Shown: positions 29,078 through 40,464, numbered from the stretch's first letter. The stretch is DNA of 64,000 nucleotides from Microbaculum marinum (GCF_042646165.1 NZ_JBHRTC010000004.1), one strand, 5' to 3'. Program-made: numbers and translations. The notes: generated from the letters alone by a model not told the origin.

Positions 29078-29412
29078 CACTCCACCTTCTCGACGAACAC
29101 CTTGATGCGGCCGCCGCAGGACAGGCCGACGCGCCAGGCGGTTTCGTCTGCGACGCCGAATTCCAGCGTCCTCGGCTTGCCGGTGTCGATCACGTCGATC
29201 GCCTCCGAGATCACCGCGCCTTCGACGCAGCCGCCGGACACGGAGCCCTCGAAGTTGCCTTCGGCATCGATGACGAGATGGCTGCCGACAGGTCGCGGCG
29301 CCGAGCCCCAGGTTTCCACAACGGTGGCCAGCGCGACGTCACGGCCGGCGTCGCGCCAGGTCTGGGCGATGGCCAGCGGGTCGTCGATCGGGGCGCTTGT
29401 CGTTTCGGTCAT
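29077..29412 (-). CDS. XdhC/CoxI N-terminal-domain protein
   Basis: 111 aa. ATVVETWGSAPRPVGSHLVI and GSVSGGCVEGAVISEA are the XdhC N-terminal-domain signatures, including the conserved Cys, and LSCGGRIKVFVEKV closes the domain. It works with the Rossmann-half gene two positions downstream as a molybdenum-cofactor chaperone. It follows coxE after 86 bp. Confidence 0.93.
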   Translation of the reverse strand: MTETTSAPIDDPLAIAQTWRDAGRDVALATVVETWGSAPRPVGSHLVIDAEGNFEGSVSGGCVEGAVISEAIDVIDTGKPRTLEFGVADETAWRVGLSCGGRIKVFVEKVE

Positions 29413-29498
29413 TTCACACTCCCGGTTCGTTCGGGGAACTGCGCATAGAAATAGTATCGCCGCGGCGCCGGGACAGCCCCGGAACGCCGCTCACCCGC

Positions 29499-30734
29499 TC
29501 ACGCCGCCCTCGCCTTCAGCCATTTCGCGGGATCGGCGTCGCCGCGCCTGCGGGTATCGAGCGCCTCGATCAGGTCGGCCATGGCATCGAGGCTGTGGAT
29601 CGTCCGGAACTCGTCGACATGCGGCAGCATGGTGACGATGCCGGCGGCCTTCGCCTCGAAGCGGTCGTAGCGCAGCAGCGGGTTGAGCCAGATCAGCCGC
29701 CGGCAGGAACGGTGCAGCCGGTCCATCTCGAAGGCGAGTTCGCCCTGGCCGCCGCGTTCCAGCCCGTCCGTGACCAGCAGCACCACGGCGCCCTGCGCCA
29801 GGACGCGGCGGGACCATTTCCGGTTGAACTCGTGCAGGCAGTCGGAAATCCGCGTGCCGCCGGCCCAGTCGGCGACGGCGTCCGAGCACCGCTCCAGCGC
29901 CTCGTCGGGGTCGCGCGCCTTGATCTGGCGGGTGATGTTGGTCAGCCGCGTGCCGAACACGAAGCTCGACACCCGTCCGCGCGCCTCGGTCAGAGCGTGC
30001 AGGAAGTGCAGGAACATCCGGCTGTACTGCGTCATCGAGCCGGAGATGTCGCAGATCGCAACGAGCGGCGGATGGCGCTCGGCCGGGGCCAGCTTGCGCA
30101 GGTCGATGACGCCGCCGCCGCCGCTGCGGATGGTGGAGCGGAAGGAGCGGCGCAGATCGATCGTCCTGCCGCGCGACGAGGGCTCCAGCCGGCGCGTCCT
30201 GACCTTGTTCAGCGGCAGCAGCATCCGGCCGATCAAGCGCCGCGCCTCGGCAATCTCGGCGGCCGACATCTGCTCGAAGTCCTTGGCCTGCAGCACCTCC
30301 TGATCCGACAGCGTCAGCCTGGCGTCGATCTCCAGCTTCGGCTTCTGCTTCTCGGGCGGCTGCTCGTTCTTCATCAGCGCATCGGCGACGCGCGAGCGGA
30401 CCTCGTTCTCGTCCTTCTTCGGCGCGCCCGGCGACGGCGGCAGGAGCTGCGCCATCATCCGTTCCAGAAGCGCCCGCTTGCGCCAGTAGAGCCGGAAGGC
30501 CTGGTCGAACAGCTCGTGGTCCTCGCGCCGGTTGACCAGGACCGAGTGCAGCACCCAATAGAAGTCCTGCTTTTCGCCGATGCCGGCCGCCTCGACCGCG
30601 CGGATCGCGTCGACGACCGCGCCCGGGCCGACGCGCATGCCGGCGGTGCGCAAGGCGCGGGCAAAATGCACGATGTTGTCGGCGAGCCGGCCTTCGAAGG
30701 CCTCCGGTGCGGTGTTCGGATCCAGATCCGCCAA
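29499..30734 (-). CDS. coxE: CoxE-like VWA-domain protein
   Basis: 411 aa. A helical N-terminal region precedes a VWA domain with MIDAS motif CDISGSM (about residues 226-232) and later VTDGLERGGQ. CoxE works with the MoxR-type ATPase CoxD in maturing the Mo-[CuSMo] site of CO dehydrogenase, and homologues serve related hydroxylases. coxD ends 263 bp upstream, the gap being filled by palindromic repeats and an N run. Confidence 0.92.
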   Translation of the reverse strand: MADLDPNTAPEAFEGRLADNIVHFARALRTAGMRVGPGAVVDAIRAVEAAGIGEKQDFYWVLHSVLVNRREDHELFDQAFRLYWRKRALLERMMAQLLPPSPGAPKKDENEVRSRVADALMKNEQPPEKQKPKLEIDARLTLSDQEVLQAKDFEQMSAAEIAEARRLIGRMLLPLNKVRTRRLEPSSRGRTIDLRRSFRSTIRSGGGGVIDLRKLAPAERHPPLVAICDISGSMTQYSRMFLHFLHALTEARGRVSSFVFGTRLTNITRQIKARDPDEALERCSDAVADWAGGTRISDCLHEFNRKWSRRVLAQGAVVLLVTDGLERGGQGELAFEMDRLHRSCRRLIWLNPLLRYDRFEAKAAGIVTMLPHVDEFRTIHSLDAMADLIEALDTRRRGDADPAKWLKARAA

Positions 30735-30997
30735 TTCCTACTCCCCAAAGCCGGAGGGGGCCGGTGCGCAGCACCGGATCGCGGCGGCGGNNNNNNNNNN
30801 NNNNNCCCACCTCTCCCCACGGGAGAGGTGCGCCTGCGGCGCTCGACACGGCGAACCTCCGATGGCGCTCCGGATGGCGTCGCGGCATGCACGGGGTTCC
30901 ACCTCTCCCACCGGGAGAGGTCGGATCGCGCAGGCGATCCGGGAGAGGGGTTCCGGCGCAGGCAATCTGGCGCATCGCTTCTCCCCGAATGCCGCCC
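30735..30997. repeat. Palindromic repeat cluster with assembly gap between coxD and coxE
   Basis: At least two hairpins of the type ACCTCTCCC-N-GGGAGAGGT occur (30808-30830 and 30900-30922), and gatcgcgcaggcgatc-like and ccggtgcgcagcaccgg palindromes surround them. Bases 30791-30805 are N. The same core palindrome is found at 52383, 52505, 54391 and 54510. No gene is seen. Confidence 0.8.
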
Positions 30998-31945
30998 CTA
31001 TCCTGCCGCGCGCAGGTCCGCGCGCGCCTGGTCCAGGACTTCCTTGGCCTTGCCGCCCTGCATCCGGGCGATGTCGTCCTGGTACTTGAGCAGCACGCCG
31101 AGCGTGTCGGAGACGGTCGCCGCATCGAGTTCGACGGCGTCCAGTTCGGTCAGCGCGGTCGCCCAGTCGAGCGTCTCGGCGACGCCGGGAGCCTTGAACA
31201 GGTCCTCGTTGCGCAGCGCCTGCACGAAGGCGACGATCTCGCGGCTGAGCCGCTCGGGCGCGCCGGGCACCTTGGCCCTGACGATCTTCAGCTCGCGTCG
31301 GGCGTCGGGATAGTCGACCCAGTGATAGAGACAGCGCCGCTTCAGGGCGTCATGGATCTCGCGGGTGCGGTTCGACGTGATGACGACGATGGGCGGATGA
31401 TCGGCATGGACCGTGCCGATTTCCGGGATCGTCACCTGGAAGTCCGACAGGACTTCCAGCAGGAAGGCCTCGAAGGCCTCGTCGGTCCGGTCGAGTTCGT
31501 CGATCAGCAGGACCGGCGGGCCGGCGGTATCCGGCTCCAGCGCCTCCAGCAGCGGGCGCTTGATCAGGAAGCGCTCGGAAAACACGTCCTCGCCGAGCCG
31601 CTCGCGGTCGGCGATCCCCTCAGCCTCGGCGAGCCGGATCTCGATCATCTGCGCGGCATAGTTCCACTCGTAGACCGCAGACGAGACGTCCAGCCCCTCG
31701 TAGCACTGCAGCCGGATCATCCGGCGGCCGAGCGCCTGCGCCAGCACCTTGGCGATCTCGGTCTTGCCGACGCCCGCCTCGCCTTCCAGGAACAATGGCC
31801 GGCCCATCTTCAGGGAGAGATAGAGGACGGTGGCCAGCGACCGGTCGGCGACATAGTCGGCCGAGGCGAGCAGCTTCAGCGTGGCGTCGATGGACTCTGG
31901 GACGTTCGGAGGGGTATCGGCCAAGGCGGACTCCGGTAGGCTCAT
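30998..31945 (-). CDS. coxD: CoxD-like MoxR-family AAA+ ATPase
   Basis: 315 aa. Walker A GEAGVGKTE (~residues 54-62), Walker B VLLIDELDR, sensor region IVVITSNRTREI and arginine-finger area ALKRRCLYHWVDYP define a MoxR AAA+ ATPase. In CO dehydrogenase systems CoxD unfolds or remodels the apo-enzyme for active-site assembly together with CoxE. An earlier TTG start (31981) is possible; the ATG at 31945 is preferred because the family starts near here. Confidence 0.93.
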   Translation of the reverse strand: MSLPESALADTPPNVPESIDATLKLLASADYVADRSLATVLYLSLKMGRPLFLEGEAGVGKTEIAKVLAQALGRRMIRLQCYEGLDVSSAVYEWNYAAQMIEIRLAEAEGIADRERLGEDVFSERFLIKRPLLEALEPDTAGPPVLLIDELDRTDEAFEAFLLEVLSDFQVTIPEIGTVHADHPPIVVITSNRTREIHDALKRRCLYHWVDYPDARRELKIVRAKVPGAPERLSREIVAFVQALRNEDLFKAPGVAETLDWATALTELDAVELDAATVSDTLGVLLKYQDDIARMQGGKAKEVLDQARADLRAAG

Positions 31946-32016
31946 AGAGATGCGGCCGGCACCCGAGGACGCCGGCCGCAATTCAGGTCATTCAAATAGG
32001 CCGCGTATTGCCCGGC

Positions 32017-32808
32017 TCAAGCCGCCGCGACCGCGCGCCGCGCCATCACCCCGATCAGGTGCGCCCGGTACTCGGCGCTGGCGTGGATGTCGCTGTTGAG
32101 GTCGGCGTCGCTGACCGTAACGCCTTCGAGAGACTTGGCTGCGAAGCGGCCGGCAAGCGCCTCCTCCAGCGCCGTTGCCCGGAACACGCAGGGTCCCGCC
32201 CCCGTCACCGCAACGCGGACGTCCTTGCCGCGCTTGGAGACGAAGACGCCGACCAGCGCATAGCGCGAGGCGGGGTTCGGGAACTTCGCGTAGCCGGCCT
32301 TGCGGGGGATCGGGAACAGCACTTTGGTGATGATCTCGCCCTCCTCCAGCGCCGTCTCGAACATGCCGACGAAGAACTCGTCGGCCGGGATCTTGCGCTT
32401 GTTGGTGACGATCGTCGCGCCGAGGCCGAGGCAGGCTGCCGGGTAGTCGGCATTCGGATCGTTGTTGGCGACCGAACCGCCGATGGTGCCGCGATGGCGC
32501 ACGTGCGGATCGCCGATGCCGCCGGCGAGTTTCGCCAGTGCTGGGATCGCCTCCTTGACCACGTCGGAGTTCGCCACCTCGGCGTGCCGGGTCATCGCCC
32601 CGATGTGGATCGTGCGGCCCTTCTGCTCGATGCCGCTCAGGCCCTCGACGCCGTTGAGGTCGATCAGGTCGGACGGCGCCGCCAGCCGCTGCTTCATGGT
32701 CGGCAGCAGCGTATGGCCGCCGGCCAGGATCTTGGCATCCTCGGAACTGGCCAGAAGGTTGACCGCTTTGCGGACCGATGCCGGCCGATGGTAGGTGAAA
32801 GGATACAT
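32017..32808 (-). CDS. coxM: FAD-binding medium subunit of a CO/xanthine-dehydrogenase-type enzyme
   Basis: 263 aa. FAD-contact motifs AGGHTLLPTMKQRLA (residues ~29-43) and GTIGGSVANNDPNADYPA (~108-125) are intact, with the C-terminal CO_deh_flav_C region following. It passes electrons from the two [2Fe-2S] clusters to the acceptor. AAGGAGAACG precedes the ATG. It lies 11 bp downstream of the large-subunit gene in an S-L-M order; classical carboxydotrophs have M-S-L. Confidence 0.95.
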   Translation of the reverse strand: MYPFTYHRPASVRKAVNLLASSEDAKILAGGHTLLPTMKQRLAAPSDLIDLNGVEGLSGIEQKGRTIHIGAMTRHAEVANSDVVKEAIPALAKLAGGIGDPHVRHRGTIGGSVANNDPNADYPAACLGLGATIVTNKRKIPADEFFVGMFETALEEGEIITKVLFPIPRKAGYAKFPNPASRYALVGVFVSKRGKDVRVAVTGAGPCVFRATALEEALAGRFAAKSLEGVTVSDADLNSDIHASAEYRAHLIGVMARRAVAAA

Positions 32809-32819
32809 CTGCGTTCTCC

Positions 32820-35183
<2,364 letters not shown>

Positions 35184-35284
35184 GTTGTCTCCTCCCAGAG
35201 ACTCGTCATCCCAGAACGCGAGGTCCCGAGAAATGAATTTTCTGATTTGATCGGCGGCGTCATCGGGGGCCTCTTCGGGCCTGT

Positions 35285-35752
35285 TCAGCCCATGCTCTGC
35301 GCACCGGCACTGATCGCCTTGACGATGTTGTGGTATCCTGTGCAGCGGCACAGGTTGCCTTCCAGCTCGTGCCGGATGGTGTTCTCGTCGACATCCTTGC
35401 CGAGCCGGTTCACCAGATCGACGGCAGCCATGATCATGCCAGGCGTGCAGAACCCGCACTGCAGGCCATGATGCTCGCGGAAGGCCTCCTGCATGGGATG
35501 CAGGTCGTCGCCGTTGGCCAGCCCCTCTATTGTCGTCACCGACGCGCCTTCGCACTGCGCAGCAAGCATCGTGCAGGACTTCAGGGCCTTGCCATTGACG
35601 TGAACGACGCAGGCACCGCACTGGCTTGTATCGCACCCTACATGGGTGCCGGTCAGCCGCAGGTTCTCACGGAGATACTCGACGAGTAGCGTGCGGGGGT
35701 CCACGTTTGCGGACACCGCCTGACCGTTCACGGTCATGGATACTTTCGGCAT
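35285..35752 (-). CDS. coxS: [2Fe-2S] small subunit
   Basis: 155 aa. The N-terminal plant-ferredoxin-type cluster is bound by CDTSQCGACVVHVNGKALKSC, and the C-terminal helical cluster by CGFCTPG...CRCTGYHNIV. It is the electron-transfer subunit of the L-M-S hydroxylase. GGGAGGAGCG precedes the ATG. A 24-bp dyad sits in its leader at 35765-35788. Confidence 0.96.
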   Translation of the reverse strand: MPKVSMTVNGQAVSANVDPRTLLVEYLRENLRLTGTHVGCDTSQCGACVVHVNGKALKSCTMLAAQCEGASVTTIEGLANGDDLHPMQEAFREHHGLQCGFCTPGMIMAAVDLVNRLGKDVDENTIRHELEGNLCRCTGYHNIVKAISAGAQSMG

Positions 35753-35764
35753 TGCGCTCCTCCC

Positions 35765-35788
35765 TCAGACAGCGGGATACCTGTCTGA
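35765..35788. promoter_or_regulatory. Dyad TCAGACAG-N8-CTGTCTGA upstream of coxS
   Basis: Perfect 8-bp arms, starting 13 bp upstream of the coxS ATG. It would overlap the ribosome-site approach or the transcript start, so it could be an operator or an RNA hairpin that limits translation. Further upstream (about 35870-35905) is a markedly AT-rich block, unusual in this genome and a likely promoter region for the S-L-M operon. Confidence 0.5.
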
Positions 35789-35947
35789 ACTCTCGATTTT
35801 GCCGGACTGGTACTGTGGGGCGAAACTTGCGGATTTCCTGCAAGATTCGTGGGGTGTTTCGATGGCCTCCACATTAGATTTGTTATTTTTATTGATTTTT
35901 GACCCAATTCCGCAAGCGGTCAAGCGAACAATTCCCGAACCGGGCCG

Positions 35948-36412
35948 TCACGCCGCATTTTCGCGGGAGGCGAGGCGGTCGCGGAAGTTGTTGAAGAACT
36001 GGTCGGCGGTCTTCTTGGCTGCACCGTTGACCAGGCGCTGTCCGATCTGGGCGATCTTGCCGCCGACCTGGGCATCGACATCGTAGGTGAGCAGCGTGCC
36101 GCCCCCTTCGGCGTCGGCAAGACGCACGACGGCAGCCCCCTTGGCGAAACCGGCGACGCCGCCCTGCCCCTGGCCCGAGATCTTGTAGCCGTTCGGCGGA
36201 TCGATATCGGAGAGGGTGACCTCGCCTTTGAACTTCGCCTTGACCGGACCGATCTTGGAGGTGGCGACCGCGTGGTACTCGGTATCGCTCACCTTCTCGA
36301 AGCTCTCGCATCCGGGAATGCAGGCCGAGAGCACATCCGGATCGTTCAGGGCCGCCCAAACCGTCTCGCGGTCGGCGGGGAGCGTGTACTCGCCCGACAT
36401 CTTCATTGCCAT
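35948..36412 (-). CDS. coxG: CoxG-like SRPBCC membrane-recruitment protein
   Basis: 154 aa, SRPBCC fold of the CoxG group: MSGEYTLPADRETVWAALNDPDVLSACIPGCESFE is the diagnostic N-terminus, with YDVDAQVGGKIAQIGQRLV later. CoxG tethers CO dehydrogenase to the membrane or binds quinone in characterised systems. The long C-terminal anchor of some CoxG is missing. It lies 195 bp upstream of coxS, same strand, so it may have its own or a shared promoter; it is divergent from pcaB. Confidence 0.92.
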   Translation of the reverse strand: MAMKMSGEYTLPADRETVWAALNDPDVLSACIPGCESFEKVSDTEYHAVATSKIGPVKAKFKGEVTLSDIDPPNGYKISGQGQGGVAGFAKGAAVVRLADAEGGGTLLTYDVDAQVGGKIAQIGQRLVNGAAKKTADQFFNNFRDRLASRENAA

Positions 36413-36558
36413 TTTCGACTCTCCTCAGCCAACAACGCACCGGAGTGTAGCGACTGCGGCGACGATTTAAAGCGGCGAGGCGTGACATCGACGCGGCGCT
36501 GCGACTAATCTCCGCACGCCATTTCTGGTCGAATGCGCCCAAAACCGTCGGAAACGCC

Positions 36559-37902
36559 TTGCACTCCGAGCTGCTGACGCCCCTCCTTTCGTCGCCCAAG
36601 ATGCAATCCATCCTGGCGGACGACCGGCGCATGGCTGCCATGCTGGCCTTCGAATCGGCCCTGGCGCGCGCGGAGGCGCTCGCGGGAATCGTGCCCCGGG
36701 ACGCGGCCGCGACGATCGGCGCTGCCTGCGGATCGTTCAAGCCCGACATCGCATCGCTTGCGGCCGCCACACGGCTCGCCGGCAACCCCGCCATTCCCTT
36801 CGTGAAGGCACTGACCGCGCATTGTCCGGAACCGGGCAAGGCCTGGGTCCACTGGGGGGCGACCAGCCAGGACGTCGTCGACACCGCATCGGCGCTCGTG
36901 CTGCGCGAGGGCATCGGCCATATCGACGGTCAGATCCAGCGCCTCGGCGACGGCCTCGCGACCCTGGCGGAGACGCACCGATCCAGGGTGATGCCCGGCC
37001 GTACGCTGCTGCAGCCGGCGCTGCCGATCACCTTCGGCTTCAAGGTCGCCGGCTGGCTGGACATGGTGACGCGCTGCCGTGGCGCCGTGCTGGCGGCGGC
37101 GGATGCGGCGCTCGTCCTGCACTTCGGCGGCGCGGTGGGCACGCTCGCCGCAATCGGCGAGGAGGCCGAATCGGTTCGCGCTGCCCTGGGCCGCGAACTG
37201 GGCCTCCCCGTTCCGGCGGTGACCTCGCACACCGCCCGCGACCGATTCGCCCGGCTGGGCATGGAGCTGGCGATCCTGACCGGCGCTCTCGCCAAGATCG
37301 CCGGCGACATCGCGCTGCTCATGCAGGCCGAGATCGGCGAAGCGTCGGAACCGGCGGCGCCGGGGCGCGGCGGCTCGTCGACGATGCCGCAGAAGCGCAA
37401 TCCGGTTGCCACAGTCGTCGTGCGGGCCGCGGCGCTGCGCGCCAACGGCCTCGCCGCCGGCCTGCTGGCCGCGATCCCGCAGGAACACGAACGCGGCGCC
37501 GGCGGCTGGCATGCCGAATGGGCCCTCCTGCCGGATCTCTTCGACATCAGCGCCGGAGCGCTCGAGCACATGGCGGAAACGATAGCCGGGCTCGAGGTGC
37601 GGCCGGACAGGATGCGGGAAAACCTCGATACGGGATCGGGCACGCTGATGTCGGAATCGCTGATGATGGCGCTGGCGCCGGAGATCGGCCGGGCGCAAGC
37701 CCATCACCTCGTGCAACAGATCGCCGAACACGCGATCTCGCAGCAGCGGACGCTTCGAGACGTCGCGATGGACACCGAGGACGTCGCCGAAGTGATCGGC
37801 ATCGACGGCATCGAGAAGGCGCTCGATCCGGCGTCCTATCTCGGCATAGCCGAAGCGACCGTCGATGCCGCCATTCGCGGCTGGCGCGTCAGGCAGGGCT
37901 GA
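36559..37902 (+). CDS. pcaB: 3-carboxy-cis,cis-muconate cycloisomerase
   Basis: 447-aa member of the fumarase/aspartase superfamily. The superfamily signature is GGSSTMPQKRNPV near residues 272-284, with HWGATSQDVVDTA at ~98-110. It converts 3-carboxy-cis,cis-muconate to 4-carboxymuconolactone in the protocatechuate branch of the beta-ketoadipate pathway. The start is TTG at 36559 after GGAAACGCC; an ATG at 36601 would cut conserved residues, so TTG or another non-ATG start is likely. pcaD and pcaC follow. Confidence 0.93.
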   Translation: MHSELLTPLLSSPKMQSILADDRRMAAMLAFESALARAEALAGIVPRDAAATIGAACGSFKPDIASLAAATRLAGNPAIPFVKALTAHCPEPGKAWVHWGATSQDVVDTASALVLREGIGHIDGQIQRLGDGLATLAETHRSRVMPGRTLLQPALPITFGFKVAGWLDMVTRCRGAVLAAADAALVLHFGGAVGTLAAIGEEAESVRAALGRELGLPVPAVTSHTARDRFARLGMELAILTGALAKIAGDIALLMQAEIGEASEPAAPGRGGSSTMPQKRNPVATVVVRAAALRANGLAAGLLAAIPQEHERGAGGWHAEWALLPDLFDISAGALEHMAETIAGLEVRPDRMRENLDTGSGTLMSESLMMALAPEIGRAQAHHLVQQIAEHAISQQRTLRDVAMDTEDVAEVIGIDGIEKALDPASYLGIAEATVDAAIRGWRVRQG

Positions 37903-37936
37903 ACGCACAGGACAAGACAGGCGGGAGGAGGCAGCG

Positions 37937-38716
37937 ATGCCGTACACACGATCCGGGGAAACCACAATCCACTATGAAGTCACCGGCAATCCCCTCAAAC
38001 CCTGGCTCGTCCTTTCCAATTCGCTGGGCACCGACATCGGCTTCTGGGACGACCAGGTCGGCGTCCTCGAAAGCGACTTCCGCATCCTGCGCTACGACAC
38101 GCGCGGCCATGGCGGCTCGGGCGCGCCGGAGGGCGACTACACCTTCGAACAGCTCGGCGGCGACGTGCTGGCGGTGATGGACGCCGCCGGCGCCGACACG
38201 GCGCGGTTCTGCGGCCTGTCGATGGGCGGCACCACCGGGCTCTGGCTGGCCATCAACGCACCGCAGCGCTTCGAGCAGCTGGTCCTCTGCAACACCGGCG
38301 CGAAGATCGGCGATGCCTCCGTCTGGCAGCCGCGCATCGACGCGGTGAAGAGCGACGGCATCGCGCCGATCGTCGAGGGCGTCGTCGAACGCTGGTTCAC
38401 CGAAGGGTTCCGGCAGGCCGAACCGAAGACCGTCGACAGGATCCGGGCGATGATCCTGCGCACCTCGCCAGCCGGCTATGCGGGGTGCTGCGCGGCGCTG
38501 CGCGACACCGACCTGCGCGCCGGCATGCAGGCGATCCGGCTGCCGACGCTGGTCGTCGCCGGCGCCCACGATCCGGCCACCCCGCCGGCGCTGTCGGAGG
38601 AGATCCGGGCGGCGATCCCCGGCTCCCGCATGGTGACGCTGCCCGCCGCCCACCTGTCGAACATCGAGGCAAGGGCCGAGTTCAACGACGCCGTGTCCGA
38701 CTTTCTGAAAGGATGA
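37937..38716 (+). CDS. pcaD: 3-oxoadipate enol-lactonase
   Basis: 259-aa alpha/beta-hydrolase. The nucleophile elbow GLSMGG (Ser near residue 95), VVAGAHDPATP (acid) and PAAHLSNIEA (His) form the catalytic triad; DTRGHGGSGAPEG is the oxyanion-side loop. Hydrolyses 3-oxoadipate enol-lactone to 3-oxoadipate. GGGAGGAGGCAGCG precedes the ATG. It overlaps pcaC by ATGA. Confidence 0.95.
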   Translation: MPYTRSGETTIHYEVTGNPLKPWLVLSNSLGTDIGFWDDQVGVLESDFRILRYDTRGHGGSGAPEGDYTFEQLGGDVLAVMDAAGADTARFCGLSMGGTTGLWLAINAPQRFEQLVLCNTGAKIGDASVWQPRIDAVKSDGIAPIVEGVVERWFTEGFRQAEPKTVDRIRAMILRTSPAGYAGCCAALRDTDLRAGMQAIRLPTLVVAGAHDPATPPALSEEIRAAIPGSRMVTLPAAHLSNIEARAEFNDAVSDFLKG

Positions 38717-39111
38717 CCGCGATGGACGACGAGACACGCCACGGCCGGGGCATGAGCAATCGACGCGGCGTACTCGGCGACACCCATGTCGACCGCGCCG
38801 TCGCCGGGACGAGCGATGTCGACCGCGATTTCCAGGATCTCATAACCCGCTACGCCTGGGGCGAGATATGGGAGCGGCCGGGACTCGACCGGCGCACCCG
38901 CAGCCTGCTGACCATCGTCATGCTGCTGGCGCTCGGCCACCACGAGGAACTGAAGATGCATCTGCGCGCCTCGGTGAACTGCGGCGTCAGCCGCGAGGAG
39001 GTCCAGGAAGCGCTGCTGCAGGCGGCAATCTATTGCGGGGTGCCGGCGTCCAACTCCGCCTTCAAGGCCGCCAAGGAAGTGTTTGCCGAAATGGATGCGG
39101 CCGGCTCGTGA
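38713..39111 (+). CDS. pcaC: 4-carboxymuconolactone decarboxylase
   Basis: 132 aa of the CMD/AhpD-like family: RYAWGEIWERPGLDRRTRSLLTIVMLLAL and GVSREEVQEALLQAAIYCGVPAS are family signatures. Decarboxylates 4-carboxymuconolactone to the enol-lactone used by PcaD. Starts within the pcaD stop (ATGA), or at an ATG 9 bp later. pcaH and pcaG, which make the substrate upstream of PcaB, are not in the window. Confidence 0.95.
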   Translation: MTAMDDETRHGRGMSNRRGVLGDTHVDRAVAGTSDVDRDFQDLITRYAWGEIWERPGLDRRTRSLLTIVMLLALGHHEELKMHLRASVNCGVSREEVQEALLQAAIYCGVPASNSAFKAAKEVFAEMDAAGS

Positions 39112-39178
39112 GCAGGCCTGGTTCCTGCGTCGCGGGCGTTCCCACTCCGCCTGGCGTGCGACCTGCGAACAAATGGCC

Positions 39179-39193
39179 GTTTGGCGCCCAAAC
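39179..39193. promoter_or_regulatory. Inverted repeat GTTTGG-N3-CCAAAC upstream of TRAP operon
   Basis: A perfect 6-bp-arm palindrome in the 214-bp gap between pcaC and dctP, 130 bp before the dctP start. Candidate operator for the TRAP genes; no matching regulator gene is adjacent. Confidence 0.4.
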
Positions 39194-39325
39194 CACCGTT
39201 GCGGGACCTGTCCGTCGCTTGAATCAGCGAAACGCAAAAACTAGCCTCGCGGTGCTGAGGACCGCCGGCGCCGCGAGACAACCAACAACCGCGGGCGCGC
39301 GAGGCGATCTGCTTGGGAGGACATC

Positions 39326-40360
39326 ATGAAACGAGCCGTATTCGCATTCGCCGCGGCAGCCGTCGCACTGGCAGCACCGGCCTTGCCGGCGTCCGCACAG
39401 GATGCCGTGCTGAAGATCCATCAGTTCCTGCCGGCCCCGGCCCCTGTCCCGAAGAACTTCATCGTGCCGTGGGCGGAGAAGGTGAAGGAGGAGTCCGGCG
39501 GCAGGATCGACTATGAATTCTATCCGTCGATGCAGCTCGGCGGCGCGCCGCCCGCCCTTTACGATCAGGTGCGCGACGGCGTTGCGGACGTCATCTGGAC
39601 CCTGCCCGGCTACACGCCCGGCCGCTTCCCCGGAACCGAGGCCTTCGAGCTTCCGTTCATGCCGACCAACGCCGAGGCGACGTCGCAGGCGGCCTGGGAC
39701 TATTACGAGAAGTACCTGCAGGACGAGTTCGAGGACGTGAAGGTCATCGCCGTGCATACACACGGCCCGGGCCTGATCCACGCCAAGGGCGACGGTGTCG
39801 AGAGCCTGGAGGACCTGCAGGGCATGAAGCTGCGCGGGCCGACCCGCATGGTCAACAAGATGCTGGAAAGCCTCGGCGCCACGCCGGTCGGCATGCCGGT
39901 TCCCGCGGTTCCGGAATCGCTCTCCAAGGGTGTCATCGACGGCACCGTGATCCCGTGGGAGGTGACCGCGCCGCTCAAGGTCGCCGAACTGGTCGACTCG
40001 CACACGTCGTTTTCTGGCGACCGCGGCTTCTACACGAGCTTCTTCATCTTCGCGATGAACAAGGACACCTACGACGCGCTGCCCGACGACCTGAAGAAGG
40101 TGATCGACGACAATTCCGGCCGCGAGACGTCGAAGTGGGTCGGCCGCGTCATGGACGAAGGCGACGCTCCCGGTCTGAAGATCGCCACCGAGCGCGGCAA
40201 CAAGATGATCGTGCTCGACGAGGCGGAGACCGCCCGCTGGAAGGAAGCCGCCCAGCCGGTGATCGACGGCTGGATCGCCGAGATGAACGAAAAGGGCATG
40301 GACGGCCAGGCGATGTATGACGACGCCAAGGCCATGATCGAGCAGTACAGCTCGAACTGA
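39326..40360 (+). CDS. dctP: TRAP transporter substrate-binding protein (DctP family)
   Basis: 344 aa. Signal peptide of 24 residues ending LPASAQ. The DctP fold is shown by DAVLKIHQFLPAPAPVP..., WAEKVKEESGGRIDYEFYPSMQLGG and GMKLRGPTRMVNKMLESLGA (with the conserved Arg that binds the ligand carboxylate). The adjacent pca genes suggest an aromatic acid ligand (inference). TTGGGAGGACATC precedes the ATG. Confidence 0.94.
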   Translation: MKRAVFAFAAAAVALAAPALPASAQDAVLKIHQFLPAPAPVPKNFIVPWAEKVKEESGGRIDYEFYPSMQLGGAPPALYDQVRDGVADVIWTLPGYTPGRFPGTEAFELPFMPTNAEATSQAAWDYYEKYLQDEFEDVKVIAVHTHGPGLIHAKGDGVESLEDLQGMKLRGPTRMVNKMLESLGATPVGMPVPAVPESLSKGVIDGTVIPWEVTAPLKVAELVDSHTSFSGDRGFYTSFFIFAMNKDTYDALPDDLKKVIDDNSGRETSKWVGRVMDEGDAPGLKIATERGNKMIVLDEAETARWKEAAQPVIDGWIAEMNEKGMDGQAMYDDAKAMIEQYSSN

Positions 40361-40361
40361 T

Positions 40362-40424
40362 CGCTCCGTCCGCGGCAAGGCCGCGGAGCGCCATTGCCCG
40401 GGGCGGACCCGAGGTGTCCGCCCC
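40362..40424 (+). other. Two intercistronic hairpins between dctP and dctQ
   Basis: 40362-40390 can form a bulged GC-rich stem (cgctccg/cggagcg plus gcggc/gccgc) and 40400-40424 a perfect GGGGCGGA/TCCGCCCC stem with 9-nt loop. No U-tract follows, so strict termination is unlikely. Such structures behind binding-protein genes commonly stabilise the upstream mRNA and reduce downstream expression. Confidence 0.55.
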
Positions 40425-40464
40425 GTCCGCACAAGATGCCTGAACCCTCGACGCCGGCGCGCCC

